Source of the DNA: Myxococcales bacterium
GTDB taxonomy: Bacteria > Myxococcota_A > UBA9160 > SMWR01
Length of the DNA: 7,937 nucleotides
NCBI GenBank assembly: GCA_022572485.1
Contig: JACZVU010000125.1
Location: forward strand, 1-7,937
Direction: 5' to 3'
A program made the position numbers and the translations under genes. This document shows positions 1 to 6,654 of the stretch, piece by piece. Within the stretch, counting starts at the first letter, position 1, and the number at the start of each line of letters is the position of its first letter. Below the pieces are notes generated by a model. The model was not told the DNA's origin. It worked only from the letters and a program-made list of their open reading frames with translations, and did not search any database.

Positions 1-1
1 C

Positions 2-631
2 GCGTTGCAGGCCAAGTTGCTCCGCGTTCTTCACGATCAAGTGTACGAGAGAGTCGGAAGCAACCATTCCCGCGTGATGTCAGCTCGAATTGTCGTGGCG
101 ACGAACCGCGATCTGGAGTCCGAGGTGAGTGCTGGGCGTTTCCGGCAAGATCTCTTTTTTCGGCTGAATGTAATTCGCATCGAAATGCCCCCTCTTCGAA
201 CTCAACGAGAAGACCTTCCGAACCTGGTTCAAACTCTCCTTCAGCGATTGGCCACCCGGCTCAGGATTGCTGTGCCAGCCGTTTCCGCAGCGTTTCTGAG
301 CGATCTCGCCCGCCACGACTGGCCGGGCAATGTCCGCGAGCTCATGAACGTCCTAGAACGATTTCTCGTTCAACACCACGCGGGCCTACTGGACGTTTCA
401 TTGCCGAGTAACTGGATCGGTAGTCTGGCGAGCATTTCGATTCCCGCCAACTCCCAGGCTCCAAAACTCCCCTGGTTAGACAGAGCAGAAGAGAAGCGAT
501 TCCTGGAAGCAGAACTTGCCTCGGCGGGTGGAAATATCTCCAGGCTAGCGCGCAAGTTTGGGATTGCGCGCAGCACATTGCGCTACCGAATTTTTCTTCA
601 CAATATTTCGCGCCCAACCTCACAGGGTTGA
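2..631 (+). CDS. Sigma-54-dependent transcriptional activator (NtrC family), C-terminal part, 5'-truncated by the window
   Basis: This is the distal half of a bacterial enhancer-binding protein, which uses ATP hydrolysis to remodel sigma-54 RNA polymerase into the open complex. The frame is already open at base 2 (codons [10 protein letters not shown], the segment that normally follows Walker B), so the TTG at base 5 is not a real start. Counting from that TTG, visible parts are sensor I (VVATNRDL, residues 30-37), the arginine-finger region ([12 protein letters not shown], 45-56, then PPLR at 62-65), sensor II (WPGNVREL, 106-113) and a C-terminal Fis-type helix-turn-helix (about 163-200, with [19 protein letters not shown]). 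Walker A, the GAFTGA loop and any receiver or sensory domain lie outside the window, so its signal is unknown. It reads toward the glycosyltransferase gene, but I see no sigma-54 (GG-N10-GC) promoter in between. The family call is secure; the target genes are not known. Confidence 0.95.
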   Translation, partial: ALQAKLLRVLHDQVYERVGSNHSRVMSARIVVATNRDLESEVSAGRFRQDLFFRLNVIRIEMPPLRTQREDLPNLVQTLLQRLATRLRIAVPAVSAAFLSDLARHDWPGNVRELMNVLERFLVQHHAGLLDVSLPSNWIGSLASISIPANSQAPKLPWLDRAEEKRFLEAELASAGGNISRLARKFGIARSTLRYRIFLHNISRPTSQG

Positions 632-792
632 CCCGGTCATCGCGGCCCGCTCTTCGCAAGCCACTTTCGATGGTTTTTCGCCAATTGCAACCAACTTCCG
701 GCATCGGCGTCCGCTTGTCAGCAGCTGGAACTGAGCGCAACCACGGAGAGGTTGATCGTGTATCCTGCCCTTCGCCTCCCGCGGATTCGATC

Positions 793-2385
793 ATGCCCAC
801 AGCCGATTCTGAAGCAACGCCTATTCGCAAGAACACACTGTGGATCTACGTGTTTTTCCTGGGGGTGGGCGCCATCGCGATCGCGCTTCGCACCCCAGAG
901 CTCTCCTCCAAGGGGTTTTGGCTGGATGAAGCCTACAGCGTTCTCGCGGCCCGCCTCCCCTTCGTGGAGATGCTCGAAAAACTGAGCCGCGAAGCCACAC
1001 CACCGCTCTACTACCTCTGCCTGGCACCTTGGGTCCACCTCTTCGGAACGGGCGAGGCAGCGGCAAGGGCTCTCTCCATCGTCTTCTCCATTGGTGGTAT
1101 TGCGCTGATGGGGATGCTGTCCTTCCGGTACTTCTCACTTCGGATCGCGTCGGTCGTGACTCTGATGCTGGCCTTCACCCCGATGCACGTCTACTACGCG
1201 CAGGAAGCGCGAATGTATTCGCTATTGGCTCTATTGGGAAGCGCGCTCGTTTTTTCCAGCCTGGAATATCTGACGCGACGATCTCGATTGGCTCTGATCC
1301 TCGCCGCGCTCTTCAGCCTGTTGATGCTTCTTACCCACAACATCGCCGCGTGGTTCGTGATCGGCGTGAACGTGGCCTTCCTGTTGCTCAGCGGCGACCG
1401 GAAACTGCTGTTGCGTTGGCTCGCCGCGCAGTTCCTTGCGGCTCTGTGTTACCTGCCGTGGTTGTCGATCACTCTCGATCAGGTCCACGCGCAAAGCGAC
1501 GTCCTGGCGTGGTTCCTCGACTACTGGAAGGTAAAGAGCCTCGTGGGCCACTTCATGACCTCGATCGGCACATTTGTGCTCGGAGACTTCCCCCCTTACC
1601 TGGCGATCCCGAATCCTCTACCGATAGCACCGTTTCTCCGAAGTGGCGCCCTGTTGCTGATGTGCTTTGGATTGTTTCGCTGGCGCCGATCTACCGGTGC
1701 TCGCTTCGTCGCAGTAACATTGTTCGTCGCGCTCATTCTGAGCCTGGGCTATTCGGCGCTTTACCAACCCGTGCACATCCCGGGCCGGACCGATCACGCA
1801 TACCTTCCCTTGTTTGTCCTGCTTCTGGCGCTCGGAATCGAAGGACTCAAACCCCGGCTCCTGGAGGGCGCCGTGCTACTCATCGGAATGATCGGCTCAC
1901 TCGCAACCCTTCAGGTCTATCACGACTATCCCGCGAAGAACGATTCCAGAAATTACCTCTGGGAGCTTCAAGCCAATCTGAACCCCGGCGACATCGTCAT
2001 CACAACCGGCTTGACCTGGGCCGAAACTGCTTATTATCTCGAGCGCTGGGCGGTTCCAGTCACCATTTTGCCGTTTCCAAAAACAGTCGAAGAGCACCCC
2101 GGCTATCTCAACTACAGCGAGTTGATGAAAAACCCCGGACGACTCTACGAAAATGCAGAGAACCTCGTCCAGATCTGCAAAGAAACCCTAGGACCCGATA
2201 ACGCAATTTTTCTGCTTTATCTCCGCCCACTCAATGTGAACGGAATCATCGCCGAACGCCTGATTCGCGATTTTCCGAATGTGATCGAGATTGGCTCTCA
2301 GCCTTTTCGGGAAAGCGTCCTGGGTCACAGGGTGCGGATCATCCGCATGCAAGCAGAACAACCCAGGGCGGACTCGTATCACTAA
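793..2385 (+). CDS. GT39/ArnT-like polytopic membrane glycosyltransferase
   Basis: This looks like a GT-C fold glycosyltransferase of the GT39/ArnT/PMT superfamily (COG5305-like), which moves a sugar from a polyprenyl-phosphate donor to an acceptor on the outer face of the cytoplasmic membrane. From the ATG at 793 it has 530 residues. A first membrane helix (about 14-33) is followed by an extracytoplasmic loop with the family's acidic pair (FWLDEAYSV, D45-E46). TPPLYY (69-74), the QEARMYSL motif (137-144) and roughly ten further hydrophobic helices to about residue 375 follow. The last ~150 residues form a soluble domain (NPGDIVITTG and onward). The frame is open back to a TTG at 628 that overlaps the upstream stop (TTGA), but those 55 extra residues look non-coding, so I chose the ATG. 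No strong Shine-Dalgarno is visible at either. Donor and acceptor cannot be predicted; surface-polysaccharide or lipid modification is the usual role. Confidence 0.88.
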   Translation: MPTADSEATPIRKNTLWIYVFFLGVGAIAIALRTPELSSKGFWLDEAYSVLAARLPFVEMLEKLSREATPPLYYLCLAPWVHLFGTGEAAARALSIVFSIGGIALMGMLSFRYFSLRIASVVTLMLAFTPMHVYYAQEARMYSLLALLGSALVFSSLEYLTRRSRLALILAALFSLLMLLTHNIAAWFVIGVNVAFLLLSGDRKLLLRWLAAQFLAALCYLPWLSITLDQVHAQSDVLAWFLDYWKVKSLVGHFMTSIGTFVLGDFPPYLAIPNPLPIAPFLRSGALLLMCFGLFRWRRSTGARFVAVTLFVALILSLGYSALYQPVHIPGRTDHAYLPLFVLLLALGIEGLKPRLLEGAVLLIGMIGSLATLQVYHDYPAKNDSRNYLWELQANLNPGDIVITTGLTWAETAYYLERWAVPVTILPFPKTVEEHPGYLNYSELMKNPGRLYENAENLVQICKETLGPDNAIFLLYLRPLNVNGIIAERLIRDFPNVIEIGSQPFRESVLGHRVRIIRMQAEQPRADSYH

Positions 2386-2528
2386 GCGGCTATGAGCGCG
2401 CTCCGCCTACAAGTTCGTGCCATCGCTTGCCCGATCACGATCAGTGGATAGCGCCACTCCATCGTTTCCAAGGCGGCGAATTCAACCAGATCAACCCTTG
2501 GAAGAAGTGCGATCAGAGCAGCCTTAAT

Positions 2529-3374
2529 CTACAGAGACTTGAGGACGAGAGCCGCTTTCCCAACGCTGATGGCGAGATCAAAGAGATAACCCGAGTCGAG
2601 TTCGGGATTGCAGTGGGGAGAGGCGAGTTCAGTGGTTATTTTCTTGCGCTCCAATATACCCATCGCGTTTCCTGCCAGAACATTGAGAAACTCTCCGACT
2701 CCGTCCGCGAGGAGAACGGGGTTCTGACGGGCCGCTTCAAGACGCGGTCCATCAAAATTGGCGGTGGCGCAGGCGAGCTGCAGTGAAAATTCCTCGTCGC
2801 CCAGAAGAGCGATCAACAATCTCATATCGCCCGTTACAGCGACCGCAATTCGCACCGGATAGTCGGGTATCTTGTCGGCTGTCTGCTCTTTTCCGATTTG
2901 AACACCGATGCGCGCAACTCGAAGCAATAGTTTCGGAAACAGACCCAGTACCGTTGATGCCAATAAATTGTTTTCAAGCCCATCCGGAAGAGCAAGGTTT
3001 CCGATGCGGAACAGCACCTGCTCGTTTTCGTATTGGACGAGCAGCTGGTGCAGGCGCTCATTCGGCAAAAAACCCAGGCGAACAAGAGCATGGCCGACCC
3101 TCAGCCGGGTCTGCTCTTGAAAGCCGATCAGATATTCGATCTGCGCCTCACTCAGCAAACCCATATCGACTGCCAGCTTGCCGAACGGGAGATCGCAATA
3201 GCGCTGCTGGGCGTTCACTTTCGCGGCCTCTTCGGCTGTGAGAATTCCACCCGCCTCGGCCAGCTCGCCCAGGTTCCGGTTCTCCTCGCCCATCAGCTTC
3301 AGCGCCGCTCGAATCTGATCCGAATCGATCACGCCTTGCTCAATCAAATATTGACCGAAGAACTTGACACCCAT
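2529..3374 (-). CDS. CheX-type response-regulator phosphatase with four N-terminal MshEN-like motifs
   Basis: The protein has 281 residues. The C-terminal half (about 137-281) resembles CheX/CheC phosphatases, which dephosphorylate CheY-P. It carries the catalytic signature D-x3-E-x2-N as D224, E228 and N231, with a proline 22 residues further on (P253), close to the CheC/FliY/CheX pattern. The N-terminal half contains four motifs beginning at residues 5, 34, 63 and 92, exactly 29 apart. Each has glycines at motif positions 3 and 10 (G7/G14, G36/G43, G65/G72, G94/G101) and hydrophobic residues at positions 2, 6, 17 and 21. This is the layout of MshEN (24-residue motifs with 5-residue spacers), the c-di-GMP-binding domain of MshE/PilB-type ATPases. 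The ligand-binding residues are only partly kept: Gln at position 24 in motifs 2 and 3, Arg at position 1 only in motif 4. The ATG directly abuts the TGA of the CheY-like gene, implying translational coupling; its natural substrate is probably that protein. Phosphatase call fairly sure, c-di-GMP binding inferred. Confidence 0.82.
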   Translation of the reverse strand: MGVKFFGQYLIEQGVIDSDQIRAALKLMGEENRNLGELAEAGGILTAEEAAKVNAQQRYCDLPFGKLAVDMGLLSEAQIEYLIGFQEQTRLRVGHALVRLGFLPNERLHQLLVQYENEQVLFRIGNLALPDGLENNLLASTVLGLFPKLLLRVARIGVQIGKEQTADKIPDYPVRIAVAVTGDMRLLIALLGDEEFSLQLACATANFDGPRLEAARQNPVLLADGVGEFLNVLAGNAMGILERKKITTELASPHCNPELDSGYLFDLAISVGKAALVLKSL

Positions 3375-3776
3375 TCAGTTGCTCGATTGCGACCGTAGCC
3401 GTTCGCATTCTTGGGTAAGCAGTGCTCCCAGAATTTCCTCATTGACTGGTTTGGCGAGTACCTGCACCGCGCCCAAGCGAAATGCCTCTTCCACCTTCGA
3501 GACCATCCCGCCGACCGAAGAGAGCATCGCGACCCGCATCTTGGGCTGTTTGGCCAGAAGTATGCGCAACGCTGCCAATCCATCTATATCCGGCATTACG
3601 ATGTCCATGATGACGAGATTCGGCTTCAACTCACTCGCCTTTTGAATCGCTTCCGCGCCGTTGCTGGCGATGCCAACGACCTCCGCATCCTCACTCGCCG
3701 CAACGGCCTTTTCGATCTGAGTGAGGACCGTTTGACTGTCATCAACGAGCAAAACCGCCAATTTTTTCCCAGCCAT
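3375..3776 (-). CDS. Stand-alone CheY-like receiver (REC) protein
   Basis: This is a single-domain response regulator of 133 residues. All phosphorylation-site residues are present: the acidic pair D12-D13 (LLVDDSQTV), the phospho-acceptor D58 (VIMDIVMPDIDG), the switch Ser at S86 or S87 (AMLSSVG) and the invariant K109 (LAKPV). At the position of the CheY Tyr106 aromatic switch (three residues before the Lys) there is a valine, V106, so the usual Tyr/Phe rotamer switch is missing. No output domain follows, so it must act by protein-protein contact. The ATG at 3776 has a GGAGG Shine-Dalgarno four bases upstream. Its TGA is immediately followed by the ATG of the CheX-like gene. No histidine kinase, CheA or methyl-accepting protein is in the window, so the phosphodonor is unknown. 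About 245 bases separate it from the upstream hydantoinase gene on the same strand, so it probably has its own promoter. Confidence 0.93.
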   Translation of the reverse strand: MAGKKLAVLLVDDSQTVLTQIEKAVAASEDAEVVGIASNGAEAIQKASELKPNLVIMDIVMPDIDGLAALRILLAKQPKMRVAMLSSVGGMVSKVEEAFRLGAVQVLAKPVNEEILGALLTQECERLRSQSSN

Positions 3777-4021
3777 GGAGCCTCCAGAACGACCCCCACC
3801 AGCAAGCCGTGCGCAACGCCTTTACGTCAAACTCCATCGACTGGACAGTCCTACCGATTGAGATCGAGCACAGGTGTTACACAAGCGGGGTCGATTTCCG
3901 ATCCCAGTTGCACATTCGTGAAGGATCTCTGCGCAAAAACCAGCGCCCCCAAGGGAAATGGCCGACAAAGCGGAGAGGTTCGCGCGCGTTACCGTTCCGC
4001 GACGGACTCGCTGAACGTCCT

Positions 4022-6031
4022 TCAGGACGGATCAAGCTGCGGCGCACTGGTACATTCAGCGATGACCGTAGCGGCGATCAGAGCGCCATCCGCATCGCAA
4101 CCGGGCAAGAGAATACGCTGAATCTGAAGATCCACCTGGATATCGCGGCCACCCATTGCAATGGAATGGCGTTGAGCTGTCGCTTCGGCGATCGCCCTGG
4201 CTTCGGCCAGGGCTTCTTGCGGGTTGTTGATCACAACAGGATCGCCCTCATGATGGATGTTGAATGCGCCATCCTCTCTCTTGGTGATCTCGACAACCGC
4301 TCGAACCTTCACCATGCCAATCGCAGCGCCAATGGCGTTGGCCACTGCACTGTTCTCAGGGATGACAGTCTTGACTCCAAGGCGTTTTCCTACATCGGGG
4401 TAGAACACCGCGGCAGGGGCGCCGACAGCGACCATTGGGATTTCCGATTTCAGTGTAATGCCGAGAGCGCCCACACGGTTCTTACCAGTTGTCACCGCGC
4501 TAAGCAGCGTCTCCGAAGCATCGAAGTGCTGGCCACAAAGGCACTCTATCATCAAGTGTGCACTCTTCACGACTATCGCATCGAAAACCGACTGCGCGAA
4601 GCCGCGACACTTTTCCTCAGCCTCTTTCTCGTTGCGCGAAATCAACCCGCTTGCCCGCCCCAGGAGCATGCATGCGACAAGCGCGGCATCTCGTGACCAT
4701 TGGGATTGAAGCCCAAGCACGTGCGCGGCATCGCTGGGCGTGAATCCCACGATCTGGACCAGGCCACGATCGACAAGACGCGCGATCCCCCCCTTGTCCG
4801 ATATCCGAAGCACCAGATCGGAATAGGGCCTCGGTTCTTTCTCGACGCTCTGCAAAAGCGCAAGATCGAACGCTGATAGGTCGCTGAGAAGCGCATCTTG
4901 ATCAGACCCCTCGGGGCGAACCAGATACCGGCTCGCTCTTCGCATCCCCACTCCTGCGTTCAAATTCGCCCTCAGCATCTCGAGCATCGATGGCCAGCGG
5001 GCGACCATCAAAGAGATGGGCACGACCCGATTGGCCTTGAGGATGATGCGCCCTTCAAAATCGACCTCGACTTCACTGTCTCCGCCGAGACCAACCGTTT
5101 GCATGTCGATGGCCTGCACAAGGGTCCGATAGCCACCGACGGACGAACCTTTCTGGCAAAGGCGGGGCCACCCGTTCTTTACGATCGCAACGTCAGTCGT
5201 AGTACCACCGATATCTGAAATGATGAAATCCGAAAATCCCGTAAGAAACTTCGCCCCAATGACGCTCGCAGCAGGACCGGAGAGAATGGTCTCAATCGGC
5301 CTTTCGATAACCGCCTCAGCAGTCGCGATCGAGCCATCTCCTTTGACGATCATCAGAGACGCCGATATTCCTTGCCGCTCCATCGACAATCGCACTGCTG
5401 AAACCAGGGTGACGATCAGCGAAACAATTCGCGCGTTCAACGCCGCGGTAAGAGCTCGACGCGGGCCATCGAGATCATCCGACAGATCACAGGATGCAGT
5501 CACCGGACAGCCCGTAATTTCGCGAATCAGCTGCCTGGCGCGGTTTTCGTGCCCCGGGTTTCGAACCGCGAAATGACCCGCAACCGCATACGTATCCACT
5601 GAGCCGCAGATCGCCTTCAGTGCAGACCGGATTGCCGCTTCATCGAGCGGTTCGCGCTCCGCGCCATCGTGGGTGTGGCCACCTGCGACGCGAATGATCC
5701 GGGCGCTCGGGATCGTACGCGCGATCTCGGTGCGACCCACCATCGCGTCCTTGAAACCGATCAGAAATGTCGCAATCAATGAGCCCCGGCCTTCGACCAG
5801 GGCGTTGGTGGCCAATGTCGTCGAAAGCGAAACCAGCGAGATTTCGTCCCGGTTGAAATCGCCCCCCACTTGATTGAGAATCTGGCCTAACGCCTCTGTT
5901 ACGCCAATAGAGAGATCACCACGGGTCGTGAGCGCTTTAGCAGCAGCAATGACCTTGCGATCTCGCATGTTGACGATGACCGCATCGGTGTAGGTTCCGC
6001 CGGTATCGATGCCAATGTTGTATTTCGCCAT
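4022..6031 (-). CDS. Hydantoinase/oxoprolinase family protein (HyuA-like), short divergent type
   Basis: This 669-residue member of the HyuA/5-oxoprolinase superfamily belongs to an ATP-dependent group that opens cyclic amides or takes part in ketone carboxylation. The N-terminal Hydant_A_N domain has the first phosphate loop (GIDTGGTYTDAVIV, 7-20) and STTLATNAL (70-78). The Hydantoinase_A core has ETILSGPAASVIGA (247-260), the second phosphate loop SDIGGTTTDVAIV (272-284) and GLGGDSEVEVDFEG (314-327). GFTPSDAAHVLGLQ (429-442) follows, then a C-terminal domain to the end. The glycine/proline-rich stretch (GAGGGS through SAGAxPGPxCYG) typical of canonical N-methylhydantoinase A is not present, which places it in the short ~670-700 residue subgroup of unproven activity. 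No HyuB partner is encoded within reach: its neighbours are cheY/cheX downstream and a long non-coding spacer upstream. The ATG at 6031 has only a weak ribosome site. Substrate unknown. Confidence 0.9.
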   Translation of the reverse strand: MAKYNIGIDTGGTYTDAVIVNMRDRKVIAAAKALTTRGDLSIGVTEALGQILNQVGGDFNRDEISLVSLSTTLATNALVEGRGSLIATFLIGFKDAMVGRTEIARTIPSARIIRVAGGHTHDGAEREPLDEAAIRSALKAICGSVDTYAVAGHFAVRNPGHENRARQLIREITGCPVTASCDLSDDLDGPRRALTAALNARIVSLIVTLVSAVRLSMERQGISASLMIVKGDGSIATAEAVIERPIETILSGPAASVIGAKFLTGFSDFIISDIGGTTTDVAIVKNGWPRLCQKGSSVGGYRTLVQAIDMQTVGLGGDSEVEVDFEGRIILKANRVVPISLMVARWPSMLEMLRANLNAGVGMRRASRYLVRPEGSDQDALLSDLSAFDLALLQSVEKEPRPYSDLVLRISDKGGIARLVDRGLVQIVGFTPSDAAHVLGLQSQWSRDAALVACMLLGRASGLISRNEKEAEEKCRGFAQSVFDAIVVKSAHLMIECLCGQHFDASETLLSAVTTGKNRVGALGITLKSEIPMVAVGAPAAVFYPDVGKRLGVKTVIPENSAVANAIGAAIGMVKVRAVVEITKREDGAFNIHHEGDPVVINNPQEALAEARAIAEATAQRHSIAMGGRDIQVDLQIQRILLPGCDADGALIAATVIAECTSAPQLDPS

Positions 6032-6081
6032 GTCATACCGTTCGTTTAGGCATTCTGCCCAACTGCTGAAATAGCTACCTT

Positions 6082-6097
6082 ACATTCAATCGAATGT
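6082..6097. promoter_or_regulatory. Inverted repeat upstream of the hydantoinase gene, candidate operator
   Basis: The sequence ACATTC-AATC-GAATGT is a perfect 6-bp inverted repeat with a 4-bp centre. It lies 51-66 bases upstream of the hydantoinase ATG in otherwise unremarkable spacer. Size and symmetry fit the operator of a dimeric repressor such as a TetR- or GntR-family protein. No regulator gene is adjacent in the window, and I see no convincing -35/-10 pair to place it against, so this is a candidate only. Confidence 0.35.
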
Positions 6098-6254
6098 TAC
6101 TTGAGAGGGCGCGTTACCTGGGCCTAGAACACGACGAATCTACCAACTATAGCCGCAGTTGAGCTGGACTTCCTAGATCGAACCCCTAAGGCACCAGGCA
6201 CTTCGGTTGCGGATCTGAAGAACGGCTGGACAACCCTCCCCGGGTCGATTGTCT

Positions 6255-6422
6255 TCAGGCGACAGGCGCACTCGGCTTGCCAGAGCCCGCCTCGGGCTCC
6301 AAATCTCTGTAGGCGTCACGGTCCATGCCGACCAGTCGGCCGGGAAACTGCGTGAGAGGGTCGACAAATTCAAAGGAAGCGACAGTGAACGGCGACACAT
6401 CGGACGAAGACAGAGAGAGCAT
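6255..6422 (-). CDS. Possible small hypothetical ORF, 55 residues
   Basis: An ATG-initiated frame of 55 codons sits in the ~620-base spacer between the hydantoinase gene and the secreted-protein gene. Its composition is protein-like (for example VASFEFVDPLTQFPGRL, residues 14-30, then GMDRDAYRDLEPEAG, 32-46). It has no recognisable family, no signal peptide and no membrane segment. An in-frame stop lies two codons before the ATG, and the upstream sequence has no good Shine-Dalgarno. It may be a real small gene, the remnant of a larger decayed one, or chance. Included at low confidence because nothing else fills this stretch. Confidence 0.22.
   Translation of the reverse strand: MLSLSSSDVSPFTVASFEFVDPLTQFPGRLVGMDRDAYRDLEPEAGSGKPSAPVA
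6283..6299. other. Perfect 7-bp stem, 3-base loop hairpin in the intergenic spacer
   Basis: GAGCCCG-CCT-CGGGCTC forms a GC-rich stem-loop. Neither strand has a U-tract directly after it, so it is not a typical intrinsic terminator. It could halt or stabilise a transcript, or be chance in GC-rich DNA. It lies inside the doubtful small ORF listed at 6255-6422. Confidence 0.4.
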
Positions 6423-6572
6423 CTTTTAGGGCCAGTAGTAAGCAGATCTTTTGCATATCTCGCAAGCTTCGGATCTAGGTCTATGGCTGGGAGAACGCCA
6501 GTGCCCCTCGGGTTTCAATAAATAACGAAGGGAATACAAATTTCGGACTCACCTCTGATTGGCCCTATAAGG

Positions 6573-6578
6573 TATAAT
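6573..6578 (+). promoter_or_regulatory. Candidate -10 box (TATAAT) for the secreted-protein gene
   Basis: A perfect consensus TATAAT lies about 77 bases upstream of the ATG at 6655, in an AT-rich patch. No TTGACA-like hexamer is found at 16-18 bases upstream and there is no TG extension, so it would need an activator or be a weak promoter. It would give a leader of roughly 70 bases. Confidence 0.4.
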
Positions 6579-6654
6579 GAGAGCCGAGTCACTCGAATTT
6601 GAAGAATGAATCCCGCTATATCCCGCCCTATTGGCAGAGGGAACTGGAGGGAGA

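Larger units (their letters stand above)
6032..6654. other. Long intergenic spacer between two divergent genes
   Basis: About 620 bases separate the start of the hydantoinase gene (minus) from the start of the secreted-protein gene (plus), so promoters for both should lie here. I can point to the inverted repeat at 6082-6097, the small ORF at 6255-6422, the hairpin at 6283-6299 and the TATAAT at 6573-6578. The other open frames across it look random and I do not support them as genes. No RNA gene is recognisable. Confidence 0.6.

Noticed and set aside
670..692. Possible sigma-54 promoter (TGG...TTGCA) ahead of the glycosyltransferase
   Set aside because: GG and GC are separated by 13 bases, not the required 10.
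628..792. Upstream TTG start for the glycosyltransferase, overlapping the activator's stop
   Set aside because: The added 55 residues have no family similarity and would put a long polar tail before the first membrane helix; the ATG at 793 gives the usual N-terminus.
1029..2201. Long plus-strand 390-codon frame inside the glycosyltransferase gene
   Set aside because: It is an Arg/Pro-rich shadow frame typical of high-GC coding DNA; the overlapping frame has membrane helices and family motifs.
2386..2410. Possible bidirectional terminator between the convergent glycosyltransferase and CheX-like genes
   Set aside because: GAGCGCGCTC is self-complementary and weakly flanked by GCGG/CCGC, but there is no usable loop or U-tract on either strand.
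3809..4696. Plus-strand 295-codon frame opposite the hydantoinase gene and its downstream gap
   Set aside because: It is antisense to a well-supported gene with both phosphate loops, and its product has no domain features.
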